64,000 nt of DNA from Flavobacterium gelidicaeli (GTDB taxonomy: Bacteria; Bacteroidota; Bacteroidia; Flavobacteriales; Flavobacteriaceae). Of this stretch, positions 1 to 8,157 are shown one piece after another (the stretch's first letter is position 1; each line of letters opens with the position of its first letter). The stretch lies in assembly GCF_013294005.1 (NCBI RefSeq), contig NZ_JABSNK010000007.1:62001-126000 (forward strand). The letters are read 5' to 3'. The translations under genes and the position numbers were made by a program. A model generated the notes under the pieces. It was given only the letters and a program-made list of their open reading frames with translations. It made no database searches and was not told the origin of the DNA.

Positions 1-731
1 AATTTTAAAACTGCAGGACCGCTCATTCCCCAGTGGGTAATTAATAAAGGACCGGTTGATTCTAGTTTGCTATCTTTGACCTTAACCGTCGCTAAGGCTG
101 CTACTCCGGGTAATTCTTTAATTCGAGGGTCTTTGATATTGAAGGTAAACAAGGAAGGCACGGGATTCACAACCGCGTGACCATAGGTTTGTAACATATC
201 CCAAACTTTAGGATTGCTTCCTGTGGCTAAAACTAATTTTTCGGTAATATAATTTTCCGATTGTGTTTCGATTTTCCAAACGCTTTCTCCTGCGATTTCG
301 GGCCTGAAAATAGACTGTACACTTTGTCCTGTCAATACTTTGATGCCTAATTTAGTAGTGGCTTCAAGAAAACAGTCGATAATTGTTTGTGACGAATTAG
401 ATACCGGAAACATTCTGCCGTCATCCTCGATTTTTAATTCGACACCGTGTTTTTCAAACCATTCGATAGTATCACCTGAGCAAAACTGATGAAAAGGTCC
501 TCGCAATTCTTTCTCTCCACGAGGGTAGAATTTTACTAATTCATTAGGTTCAAAACAGGCGTGGGTAACATTGCAACGCCCACCACCAGAGATGCGGACT
601 TTTTGCAAAACTTCGGCACCACGTTCTAATATGGCTACTTTTAACTTTGGGTTTTTCTCAACGATATTAATGGCTGTAAAAAAACCTGCTGCACCACCAC
701 CTACTACTATTATATCAAAATCTTGATTCAT
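1..731 (-). CDS. BaiN/HI0933-like FAD-dependent oxidoreductase, C-terminus cut by window edge
   Basis: The reading frame starts at the ATG at 731 and runs off the left edge, so about 243 residues are visible. The N-terminus carries a Rossmann dinucleotide motif, VVGGGAAGF (G11-G16), and the family hallmark RISGGGRCN at residues 46-54. That places it in the HI0933/BaiN/YhiN group of flavoproteins, which have FAD-binding and inserted beta-barrel domains. The physiological substrate is unknown for most members; some reduce steroid or bile-acid intermediates, but this cannot be assumed here. The start lies 29 bp after the glycerophosphodiesterase stop on the same strand, so the two are probably co-transcribed. 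The family call is firm and the function open. Confidence 0.85.
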   Translation of the reverse strand, partial: MNQDFDIIVVGGGAAGFFTAINIVEKNPKLKVAILERGAEVLQKVRISGGGRCNVTHACFEPNELVKFYPRGEKELRGPFHQFCSGDTIEWFEKHGVELKIEDDGRMFPVSNSSQTIIDCFLEATTKLGIKVLTGQSVQSIFRPEIAGESVWKIETQSENYITEKLVLATGSNPKVWDMLQTYGHAVVNPVPSLFTFNIKDPRIKELPGVAALATVKVKDSKLESTGPLLITHWGMSGPAVLK

Positions 732-760
732 GTTTTTGTTGTTTTTGCTTGAAGCAAAAT

Positions 761-1438
761 TTATAATCGATCGGGAAAATCAGAGATGATTCCGTCTACT
801 TTGTATGATTGTATTCTTTTTATGTCTTCGATTTCGTTCACCGTCCAAGGGAAAACTTGAAACCCAGTCTGTTGCATCTGACTTACATTTTCTGTCGAGA
901 GCATCTGAAAATCGGGATTTATTGCCTGTGCTTTTATTTTTTTGGCGAAAGCCAAAGCGTCCTCAATACTCGTCTCCGTCAATACGGCAATTGGAATAGT
1001 AGGATTCAGCAAGCGGACTTTTTCCAAATTATCCCACTCAAAACTAGAGACGATAAAATCGCCATATTTCCACTGTTTTTCAGTTACATATTGCTCAATT
1101 ATGCCAACTAATTTGTCAGCTAATCCATTGCTTTTTATTTCGATATTAATGGAGCATTTTCGATCAATAAGATTTAAAACTTCAATTAATGTTGGAATAT
1201 ACTGCTGTCTTTCAATTTGGAATTGCTGTAATTCTAAACGCGTAAAACTATTTACATAACCGCTGCCATTGGTCGTTCTATCGACTGTTTCATCATGAAT
1301 TACCATGATTTCTCCATCAACACTGCTGTGAATATCAAGTTCGATTTGATCCACAGTAAGCGCTAATGCTTTTTGAAAACCAATCAAAGTATTCTCAGGT
1401 TCATAAACTCTAGCACCGCGATGGCCGATCTTTAACAT
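761..1438 (-). CDS. glycerophosphodiester phosphodiesterase
   Basis: A GDPD-fold enzyme of about 225 residues that would hydrolyse glycerophosphodiesters to glycerol-3-phosphate and an alcohol. The catalytic set is visible: H6-R7 in GHRGA, E15-N16-T17, the metal ligands E33 and D35 in ELDIH, and H48-D49. The C-terminal PWTVN motif typical of the family is also present. There is no signal peptide, so it is probably cytoplasmic like UgpQ rather than periplasmic GlpQ. I chose the ATG at 1438 rather than the in-frame TTG at 1456 because a TACCTTTG promoter element overlaps the TTG. The next gene, a flavoprotein, follows by 29 bp. Confidence 0.88.
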   Translation of the reverse strand: MLKIGHRGARVYEPENTLIGFQKALALTVDQIELDIHSSVDGEIMVIHDETVDRTTNGSGYVNSFTRLELQQFQIERQQYIPTLIEVLNLIDRKCSINIEIKSNGLADKLVGIIEQYVTEKQWKYGDFIVSSFEWDNLEKVRLLNPTIPIAVLTETSIEDALAFAKKIKAQAINPDFQMLSTENVSQMQQTGFQVFPWTVNEIEDIKRIQSYKVDGIISDFPDRL

Positions 1439-1453
1439 GCTACTAATTTTTGG

Positions 1454-1481
1454 CAAAGGTAACTAAAATAAAAAAGCACAA
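1454..1481 (-). promoter_or_regulatory. Bacteroidota-type promoter of the glycerophosphodiesterase gene
   Basis: On the minus strand, TTG (1479-1481) is followed after 17 bp by TACCTTTG (1454-1461), matching the -33 TTG / -7 TAnnTTTG pattern of Bacteroidota housekeeping promoters. The start codon at 1438 lies about 15 bp downstream. The -33 element sits inside the terminator hairpin of the preceding flotillin operon. Confidence 0.7.
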
Positions 1482-1505
1482 ACCAGATTCGATTTGTGCT
1501 TTTTT
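1471..1505 (-). terminator. rho-independent terminator after the flotillin gene
   Basis: Arms AAAAAGCACAAA (1471-1482) and TTTGTGCTTTTT (1493-1504) flank a 10-base loop. The A-run at the low-coordinate end gives the U-run on the minus strand. It lies about 60 bp after the flotillin stop. A nearly identical hairpin occurs at 3766-3801. Confidence 0.75.
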
Positions 1506-1565
1506 ATTTCGAAAAATAGAGGTCCAAATTTATAAATAAATTTAATTTGGACTTTCTACATTATT

Positions 1566-3092
1566 TTATTTTTCAGTTGGTGTACTGTTCTCGTTTGAGG
1601 TTGTAGGTTTTGCCTCTTCCGCAGTATCGTTTCCTTTTAAATAAGTAGGTAGGTTTAATCCAGCCATGTTAAATAGGTCGTTCAATGGTGGGACTGTTTT
1701 CATCATTCCTGATACAAAGTTGGCAGTTGAACCTGCTCCGTTGTCACCATTATTTCCAGAATCCCAAACAGTGATTTTGTCAATTTTGATATTTTTAACC
1801 GCTTCCACTTGGGTTTTTACTAATTCAGGTAATTTTTCAATTAACAATAATTGGAATGCTTTTGTAGGGTCACCTCCAGCAGCGCTAACAACTTCGCGGT
1901 ATCCTTCTGCTTGTTTTGTTAGAATTTCGTACAAACCTTTTGCTTCCGCTTCCATTTTTGCAAAGATAGCATCAGCTTCTCCTTTTGCTAACTCTCTTGT
2001 TTTTTCGGCTTCTGCTTGAGCGTCAATAATTGCTTTTTGTTTGGCAATTTGCGCCGGAATTACAATATTGGCGTTTTGAGTAGATCGTTCTCTTTCGGCA
2101 CGGGCTTCCTCTGCTTTTTGCTCTGCAACATAAGACTCTTCTAATGCTTTTGCACTTTGTACTTTTTCAGAGGCTAATGCTGTTCTCAATGCTTCTGCTT
2201 CACGTTCACGACGTGCTGCTTCAGACTGTGCAATGGCAATGCGAGCTTCATTCTCTCCTTTTATCGCAATCGCATTTGCTTCAGATGTTTTTACACGGGT
2301 GTCTCTCTGTGCTTCAGCCTTACCAATGCTTTCATCTTTAAATGCAGCGGCAATACTTACTTCTCTATCTTTATTTGTGATCGCGATTTTTACGTCACGA
2401 TCTCTATGTGTTTCTGCAATTTGAACGTCTTTCTCACGGTCAGCCAATGCCTTTCCTGTTTCTCCAATTTTCTCTTGTTCTGCAACAGAAATTTTGGCTT
2501 CATTGATGGCTTTTGCAGCAGCTTCTTTTCCTAAAGCTTCAATATATCCCGACTCATCTTTGATGTCAGTAACGTTAACGTTGATTAGTTTTAAACCAAT
2601 TTTCTTAAGTTCAGAATCAACGTTTTTAGAAATGTTTTCTAAGAATTTATCTCTGTCTGAGTTGATTTCTTCAATAGTCATTGTAGCAATTACCAGACGC
2701 AATTGACCAAATAAAATGTCTTTAGCTAATTCTTGAATTTGCTCAGGTTGTAGGCCTAATAAACGTTCGGCAGCCGTGTTCATGCTTTCACTTTCTGTTG
2801 AAATGGCAATGGTAAATCGGCAAGGAACATCGACACGAATGTTTTGACGCGATAGTGCATTCGTTAAATTAGCATCAATAGAAAGTGGTTTTAGGTCTAA
2901 ATATTGGTAATCTTGAACAACTGGCCAGATAAATGCACCGCCACCATGCACACACTTTGCAGAGGTGCCGCCTGTGCGACCATAAATAACAAGGATCTTA
3001 TCTGAAGGACATCTTTTGTAACGAGAAATAAGCGTAAGGAAGGTTACAAAAACAACAAGTACGGCAACAACGATAATAATAATTTCAGTCAT
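1566..3092 (-). CDS. flotillin-like SPFH/band-7 membrane scaffold protein
   Basis: A 508-residue protein with one N-terminal membrane segment (about residues 2-24), then an SPFH domain (about 28-190), then a long coiled coil rich in Glu-Ala repeats (about 195-400), and a Gly/Asn/Ser-rich tail. This order is typical of flotillins such as FloT/YuaG and the YqiK family, which organise membrane microdomains. The C-terminal coiled coil drives oligomerisation. It lies 14 bp downstream of an NfeD/YuaF-like gene on the same strand; that pairing is conserved for bacterial flotillins and supports the call. A terminator follows. The interaction partners in this organism are unknown. Confidence 0.88.
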   Translation of the reverse strand: MTEIIIIVVAVLVVFVTFLTLISRYKRCPSDKILVIYGRTGGTSAKCVHGGGAFIWPVVQDYQYLDLKPLSIDANLTNALSRQNIRVDVPCRFTIAISTESESMNTAAERLLGLQPEQIQELAKDILFGQLRLVIATMTIEEINSDRDKFLENISKNVDSELKKIGLKLINVNVTDIKDESGYIEALGKEAAAKAINEAKISVAEQEKIGETGKALADREKDVQIAETHRDRDVKIAITNKDREVSIAAAFKDESIGKAEAQRDTRVKTSEANAIAIKGENEARIAIAQSEAARREREAEALRTALASEKVQSAKALEESYVAEQKAEEARAERERSTQNANIVIPAQIAKQKAIIDAQAEAEKTRELAKGEADAIFAKMEAEAKGLYEILTKQAEGYREVVSAAGGDPTKAFQLLLIEKLPELVKTQVEAVKNIKIDKITVWDSGNNGDNGAGSTANFVSGMMKTVPPLNDLFNMAGLNLPTYLKGNDTAEEAKPTTSNENSTPTEK

Positions 3093-3106
3093 GGGTTATT
3101 TTAAAT

Positions 3107-3685
3107 TTAGTTTTTTTCTACAATTAATACGTTGTTTTCTATAGCAACGACTTTCACGGAAGTATTTGAAAGGATTTTTTCGGAAGTTAGCGTCATGGCA
3201 TCCAGCTCATGGTATGCTCCCTTTATACTGATCAATATTTTGCCTCGTCCTGATTTTTCTGCAGGAATGGTCAGGTAGACTTGCGCAGTTTGGTTCAAGG
3301 TACTTTCAATTTTAAAACTGTTGTTCTCTGATAGTTTTAAAATTTGTTTGATTAGCATAAAGAAGATAGCAACAAATAACAACCCAACAATAAGCGCAAC
3401 AACAATCAATATTGTTTTGTTTTCTATGGTGTTGTAAAAGGAAATTCCTGTCCAACTGAAACCCAATAAAAAGTTGATTAAGTTGCGTAAGGTGAAAATC
3501 TCAAATGGCATCTCTACATCGCCGGTGTCTGAATCCACGTCGGTTTCTCCATCGCTTAAACCAACAAATGTCATGATGGTTTGCAGACTAAAAAACAAAC
3601 TTACGGGTAGCGCAATGTACCAGAAAGCTTTTAGCAAGGGTTCGTAGTTTTCTAAAAAGTTCATAATAATGGTTTGGGTGTCCAA
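3107..3685 (-). CDS. NfeD/YuaF-like membrane protein, flotillin partner
   Basis: A 192-residue protein with hydrophobic segments near residues 20-42, 66-84 and 90-115, followed by a C-terminal beta-rich region of about 70 residues (about 125-190) that fits an NfeD/OB fold. It lacks the ClpP-like protease domain of long NfeD proteins, so it belongs to the short YuaF-type class. An acidic, Asp-rich loop (about residues 45-60) separates the first two membrane segments. It is the first gene of a two-gene operon with flotillin. A tandem nine-base repeat lies just upstream. Function is inferred mainly from gene pairing: a structural partner of the flotillin scaffold. Confidence 0.75.
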   Translation of the reverse strand: MDTQTIIMNFLENYEPLLKAFWYIALPVSLFFSLQTIMTFVGLSDGETDVDSDTGDVEMPFEIFTLRNLINFLLGFSWTGISFYNTIENKTILIVVALIVGLLFVAIFFMLIKQILKLSENNSFKIESTLNQTAQVYLTIPAEKSGRGKILISIKGAYHELDAMTLTSEKILSNTSVKVVAIENNVLIVEKN

Positions 3686-3700
3686 ATTAGACGATATTTT

Positions 3701-3718
3701 TTACAAATGTTACAAATG
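3701..3718. repeat. two tandem copies of a nine-base repeat upstream of the nfeD-like gene
   Basis: TTACAAATG occurs twice in direct succession, 16 bp before the start codon at 3685. On the minus strand each copy gives a sequence close to a -7 element (TAACATTTG, one base longer than TAnnTTTG). It may be a promoter duplication or a protein-binding site; neither is shown. Confidence 0.45.
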
Positions 3719-3765
3719 TTAAAGAAAATATAATTTTTATTTTTAAAAGCGGCTTTTAGAAAAAT

Positions 3766-3801
3766 AAAAAAGCACAAACGAGAATCGATTTGTGCTTTTT
3801 T
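3766..3801 (-). terminator. rho-independent terminator after the maltose operon
   Basis: Arms AAAAAGCACAAA and TTTGTGCTTTTT enclose a loop of about 11 bases, with T-rich sequence following on both strands. It lies about 85 bp after the stop of the GH13 gene on the minus strand and probably ends that operon. Stem sequence is the same as at 1471-1505. Confidence 0.75.
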
Positions 3802-3885
3802 GCTTGAAGTATTTGTGGTATTCTTCGGGTAATTTTTTTGTCACAGATTAGTAGCAATAAAAGAATTTTAAAACTGTGATAGATT

Positions 3886-5544
3886 TTATTTTTCTAATAG
3901 TACAATGTCAAACGGGCTATCAATAGTAACGGTTCCGTTTGTTACAATGGCCGTTTTACCAGAGTACGCATCTCTTAACGTTATTCCGTTATCGAAAATT
4001 GCACCAACAGATAGTTCTTTTTTACCAATCGATAAATCTAGTCCTACGACTACCTGATCACTATAATCGCCTTTAGTAAATGTTCTCGAGAATACATACG
4101 GTTGCGCGGTAATTTGTTGGTGTACGCCAGCACCAATCGATGGGTGGTTTTTTCTAAACTGTCCTAGTTTTTGCCAATGTAAAAGTGCCGCTTGAGTTGC
4201 AGGATTTGATTTGATGTCTTCCCAGTTCATGAAGGAACGCAATGTTGCATCGCCTTCAGTGCCTGCTACAATAAGAGAACGAGCCGATTCATCTCCATAA
4301 AAAACTTGTGCTAATCCTGGAGAAAGTAATAATTTGGTGGCCGTTTCTTTGTTCTTTGTTCGTGCTGCGTCAAACGGACTTCCATCGTCATGAGACGATA
4401 AGTAGTTCAATACGCTCGATCCTTTTAGTTCACCATTCAAAATACTTGCATATTTAGAGAAAATGAACTCATAGTCTTTCAAAGCATCTGATTTGAATTC
4501 GAAATTGATCATGTTGTTAAAACCATTGTCATAATAGTTTACTTTTTTGTCACCAAAATCAAAATATTTCCCGGCGCTAATGTTGTAATTGTAGACCTCA
4601 GCAATAGTGTAGAAAGGATTGTTGTCTAAAACTTTTGTTGGATTATTTTTTTTCCAAGTTGCAAAAGCAAACTCACATTGCGTCTTGAAATCACTCCATA
4701 CACTCACATTTGTGTGCTTTACGGTATCGGCTCTGTAACCGTCAATTCCGTAATCAGCGATGTAATCTGTCAGCCACTTTATAATGTAATTCTTAGGTGT
4801 TCTAGGGTATGCTGTTCTTTCAAAAAAGGCATCTAGCGAAGCGACTTCTTTTTCGTAACGGCCTTCTGCTTTCCATTTTTCGATTAAAAAAGGAGGGAGC
4901 TCCACTTCTTGATCGCTCTCAGTTTTAATATCGGGTAAGTTCTTAACTAGGGTGCAAGCGGTTGTAGTTTCAAAGGTTTTGTAGTCACATTGTGGGTCTG
5001 TGCGTACCCAATCATTTGGCCACACCGAATCTTCAGGAGTTACCGGTCCTGTGTGATTGATTACGCCGTCAAGAATAATTCTGATGCCGTGGGCATGTGC
5101 TTTTTCAACAAGGGCTGCAAGATCTTCTTTGGTTCCGAAATTAGGGTCCAAAGCGGTCCAGTCTCTCGTCCAATACCCATGAAATCCGTAGCTGTATCCC
5201 GTTCCTTCATCAACGCCATCATGAATTTGTTCGACTATTGGAGTAAACCAAATCGCATTGATTCCGAGTTTGTCAAAATAACCTTCATCGATTTTTTGCG
5301 AAATCCCTTTGATGTCTCCTCCTTGAAAACCGCGTAATTTTCCGCTAGTTTTCGTGCGGTTGTAATTCTGGTCGTTTGCTTTGTCACCGTTGTTAAATCG
5401 GTCTGTCATTAAAAAATAAACGCTAGCGGCTTCCCATACAAAGGGAGTTTTTGCTGCTTTTTTATTGGAAACTTTTTTAGTAGCGGTGCAACTTACGGTT
5501 AAAACGACAGTCGCTAGTAAAAAAAATAGAGGGTATATTTTCAT
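3886..5544 (-). CDS. GH13 alpha-amylase family lipoprotein
   Basis: A 552-residue glycoside hydrolase that would cleave alpha-1,4-glucans. A lipoprotein signal ends at the lipobox cysteine C19 (LTVSC), so it is anchored to a membrane. All four GH13 regions are visible: GVINH (region I), GYRADTVKH with nucleophile D273, AEVYN with acid/base E316, and LSSHDDG with D386. A short beta-sandwich closes the C-terminus. It is the last gene of the minus-strand arm of the starch locus, 4 bp after the GH31 gene. SusA- or SusG-like roles (periplasmic or surface trimming of oligosaccharides) both fit; the final location cannot be read from the sequence. Confidence 0.9.
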   Translation of the reverse strand: MKIYPLFFLLATVVLTVSCTATKKVSNKKAAKTPFVWEAASVYFLMTDRFNNGDKANDQNYNRTKTSGKLRGFQGGDIKGISQKIDEGYFDKLGINAIWFTPIVEQIHDGVDEGTGYSYGFHGYWTRDWTALDPNFGTKEDLAALVEKAHAHGIRIILDGVINHTGPVTPEDSVWPNDWVRTDPQCDYKTFETTTACTLVKNLPDIKTESDQEVELPPFLIEKWKAEGRYEKEVASLDAFFERTAYPRTPKNYIIKWLTDYIADYGIDGYRADTVKHTNVSVWSDFKTQCEFAFATWKKNNPTKVLDNNPFYTIAEVYNYNISAGKYFDFGDKKVNYYDNGFNNMINFEFKSDALKDYEFIFSKYASILNGELKGSSVLNYLSSHDDGSPFDAARTKNKETATKLLLSPGLAQVFYGDESARSLIVAGTEGDATLRSFMNWEDIKSNPATQAALLHWQKLGQFRKNHPSIGAGVHQQITAQPYVFSRTFTKGDYSDQVVVGLDLSIGKKELSVGAIFDNGITLRDAYSGKTAIVTNGTVTIDSPFDIVLLEK

Positions 5545-5548
5545 TTTA

Positions 5549-7936
5549 TTAGAATTTAATTTTTATTTTTTCTGATGTTCCCTTGGTCCATTGCACGGGA
5601 ATAGTAAGTGTCTTTTCTTTTTTGTTCCAATTAAAATCTACTGCTTTTCTATTGCTAGTAATTTTTTTAGGTTCAGCATCGCTGTTGTGAATAATCAACT
5701 GGATTTGGCGATCTATAGCAGTGTAATTAGCGCCAATTGTGGTGGTTAATTCAAAGCTCAAGATATTGCTTTTATTTTTGGCATTAAAATGTAAAATCTC
5801 ATAGTTTCCTTTTTCGAAAGCTTCCGGAGTTTTACCATCATCATGGTACATTCTGCCAGAGCTTGCTTTTACATCGCTGTCTTTATAGTAATGTAGAGTT
5901 ATTTTTGAAGTAGTATAATCACGCGTAGTTTGCACCAAATCAGCCATAGGGATAAAAGCACCGCCTCGCACAAATACCGGAATCTGCTCAGGTACTACAG
6001 CAATGTTTTCAGTTGTCGCTGCTGCATATTTCTTATCAGAATAAAAGTCAAACCAATTGCTGCTTTTAGGGAAATAAATCGTTTTGCTAGCTATACCTGC
6101 ATGCGTAATCGGAGTTACCAGAAAGTCATTTCCCCATAAATAGGTTTCGTTTACTTTTTGGATAACCGTATCTGTAGGTTCTTCAAAAAGTAATGGACGC
6201 ATCAATGGCGTTCCTTTTTGATTGTTTTCGAAAGCTAGGGTGTAATTATATGGAATCATTTGATAGCGTAATTCGATGGCTTTACGCGTTCTGTTTTTTG
6301 TAATTTCGTCTTTAAAAATAGGTTCAGAAGGAACGTCTTCCTGCGCATGTGGGCGAAAAATAGGTTGGAAAACGCCATATTGCAACCAGCGTGTGTACAA
6401 TTCACTATCGTCTGTAGCTCCAGCAAAACCGCCCAAGTCAGAATGCATGTAACCAAGTCCTTGCATTCCCATTTGGAGTGCGATTTCTGTTTGTGCTTGC
6501 AATCCGCCCCAAGATCTGCTAACATCACCTGACCAGGGAATCATGCCGTATCGTTGTGATCCAGAATATCCTGCGCGCATTAATATAAAAGGTCTTTGCT
6601 GTGCGAAATCTTTTTTATAACCGTCCTGAACAAGTTTTGCCCAATTATGCCCATAGATATTATGAACTTCATCTGCTTTTCCAGCTACCGTGATCGCAGC
6701 AGACGGAAATACTTCAGGTTCGCCAAGATCACCCCACAATCCAGCAACGCCTTGATTGATTAAATTTTTATAAATAGTCCAAAACCATTGCTTGCCTTCA
6801 GGTTTAAAAATGTCGATGATTCCTGTGTTTCCAAAATAGAAATCATAGGTAAAGGGTTTGCCATTGCTATCTGTGGCTAAGATTTTTTTATCGACTGCTT
6901 CTTGCCATTTGCTTGACGTAGTTAATATAAAAGGTTCAGTGATCAGAATTGTTTTGACGCCTGCTTTCTCAAGGTTGGCAATCATGTTTGTAGGCTCCGG
7001 GAAACTTTCTTTGTCCCAATCTAAATTCCCCATCGTTCCTTGAACGGTTTTTCCAAACCAATATAAGTCCAGAATTACAGCGTCTACAGGAATTTTTTCA
7101 TCTCTATATTTTTGAATTGTTGCTTCGGTTTCAGCTTGGGTGTGGTAACCAAAACGACTAGCAAAATTCCCAAACGCCCAACGAGGAGGTAAGGGTTGTT
7201 TTCCTGTTAAGGTGGTGTAACTAGTAATCAAATCGGTCCAAGAATCAGCGGCGATTACTTGATAGGTTTTTCGGCCAGAGATTGTTTCGTATGCTAGGGT
7301 GTTGTCTTTTTTACTGTCTAAATCTAAGTACCCAATGGCGGCATTGTCAAAATGAACGGCATATATTTTTGACGACATTACCAGTGGCATGGTGAAATTC
7401 ATTAACTCTGAATGCGTTTCATAACCGTAATGTGCACGGTTGTATAATTGCAAACGGTTGCCACGGCGGTTCATTCCTAAAACACGTTCGCCTGCTCCAT
7501 ACAATGCTTCTGAATTATCTAAATTAAAATCGAGGACTTCTGTGCTGTCTTTTTTTATGTAGCCATTCTTCTCAGAGAGAAGTGCTTTCGATTTATAGAA
7601 ATAACTAATCTGAAAAGGTGATTTGGTGAGCTTCACGCTAATCCCTTTGGTACTAAAGGTAAGACTGTTTTTTGTTTCTTTAATTTTGGCTATTCCGTTC
7701 TCTACTTGCATTACAACTGCATGAGAAGGAGTAGTATTTGTTTCTCCTTTTGGAATAAAAGTAGTGGCAATGATAGTAGTAGCGTAGGGCGTGAAAATAT
7801 ACTTGCCGTCTGAGGTGTTTACTTCAAGAGTATTTTTGTTTGTAGCATGGCCTTCGTATTTCCGGTTTGCATTTTGCGCAAATGAAAATGTGATTGTAAA
7901 AACCAGTAGTATGATGCTGAGAAGGAATTTGTTCAT
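5549..7936 (-). CDS. GH31 alpha-glucosidase, periplasmic
   Basis: A glycoside hydrolase family 31 enzyme of 795 residues from the ATG at 7936. That start gives a clean signal peptide (MNKFLLSIILLVFTITFSFA, then Q); the longer frame to 8032 would bury it and would run through a structured intergenic element. The catalytic nucleophile is D403 in WGDLGEPE and the acid/base is D471 in WSGDVSRSW. N-terminal galactose-mutarotase-like and C-terminal beta-sandwich domains flank the barrel. It would release glucose from the non-reducing ends of malto-oligosaccharides and plays the role SusB (GH97) plays in Bacteroides. It sits between the GH65 and GH13 genes in the maltose operon. Confidence 0.9.
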   Translation of the reverse strand: MNKFLLSIILLVFTITFSFAQNANRKYEGHATNKNTLEVNTSDGKYIFTPYATTIIATTFIPKGETNTTPSHAVVMQVENGIAKIKETKNSLTFSTKGISVKLTKSPFQISYFYKSKALLSEKNGYIKKDSTEVLDFNLDNSEALYGAGERVLGMNRRGNRLQLYNRAHYGYETHSELMNFTMPLVMSSKIYAVHFDNAAIGYLDLDSKKDNTLAYETISGRKTYQVIAADSWTDLITSYTTLTGKQPLPPRWAFGNFASRFGYHTQAETEATIQKYRDEKIPVDAVILDLYWFGKTVQGTMGNLDWDKESFPEPTNMIANLEKAGVKTILITEPFILTTSSKWQEAVDKKILATDSNGKPFTYDFYFGNTGIIDIFKPEGKQWFWTIYKNLINQGVAGLWGDLGEPEVFPSAAITVAGKADEVHNIYGHNWAKLVQDGYKKDFAQQRPFILMRAGYSGSQRYGMIPWSGDVSRSWGGLQAQTEIALQMGMQGLGYMHSDLGGFAGATDDSELYTRWLQYGVFQPIFRPHAQEDVPSEPIFKDEITKNRTRKAIELRYQMIPYNYTLAFENNQKGTPLMRPLLFEEPTDTVIQKVNETYLWGNDFLVTPITHAGIASKTIYFPKSSNWFDFYSDKKYAAATTENIAVVPEQIPVFVRGGAFIPMADLVQTTRDYTTSKITLHYYKDSDVKASSGRMYHDDGKTPEAFEKGNYEILHFNAKNKSNILSFELTTTIGANYTAIDRQIQLIIHNSDAEPKKITSNRKAVDFNWNKKEKTLTIPVQWTKGTSEKIKIKF

Positions 7937-7949
7937 GGTACTTTTTTTT

Positions 7950-8016
7950 AGCCCTGATAGGACCGATATCCTCGTAACGTAGTGAAGAGATAAAGGGGAT
8001 AGCAGGAAATAGCTTC
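7950..8016 (-). ncRNA. structured intergenic element resembling the Flavo-1 RNA motif, copy A
   Basis: Read on the minus strand it begins GAAGCTA, contains CCTGCTATCC, a variable middle hairpin, GGATA, and ends CTATCAGGGCT followed by an A-run. CCTG (complement of 8003-8006) can pair with CAGG (complement of 7953-7956). The same layout with compensating changes occurs at 42475-42554. Both copies lie between co-directional genes in operons, here just 14 bp before the GH31 start. The Flavo-1 identification is from memory of the Rfam family and needs a covariance-model search. Confidence 0.5.
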
Positions 8017-8091
8017 TAATAATTACAAGCAAAAAAATAGTGTTCTTGCTACTTAAAGTAGTCTAAGTAAGCGGTTTTTTTAAATAATAGG

Positions 8092-8133
8092 GAGGCATTG
8101 CGTCCTTTGAAAAAATCATTTGGGTAATGCCTC
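8092..8133 (-). other. inverted repeat in the GH65-GH31 gap
   Basis: GAGGCATT (8092-8099) and AATGCCTC (8126-8133) form an eight-base stem with a 26-base loop, 25 bp after the GH65 stop. No U-run follows on the minus strand, so it is more likely an mRNA processing or stabilising hairpin, or an attenuator, than a strong terminator. Confidence 0.4.
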
Positions 8134-8157
8134 GATATCATTCATTTATTGATAATC

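Noticed and set aside
6256..6528. 90-codon frame inside the GH31 gene on the same strand
   Set aside because: Lies within a well-supported GH31 frame with intact catalytic motifs; a shadow frame.
7937..8032. Longer GH31 start at 8032
   Set aside because: It would run through the structured intergenic element and place 32 residues before an excellent signal peptide starting at 7936.
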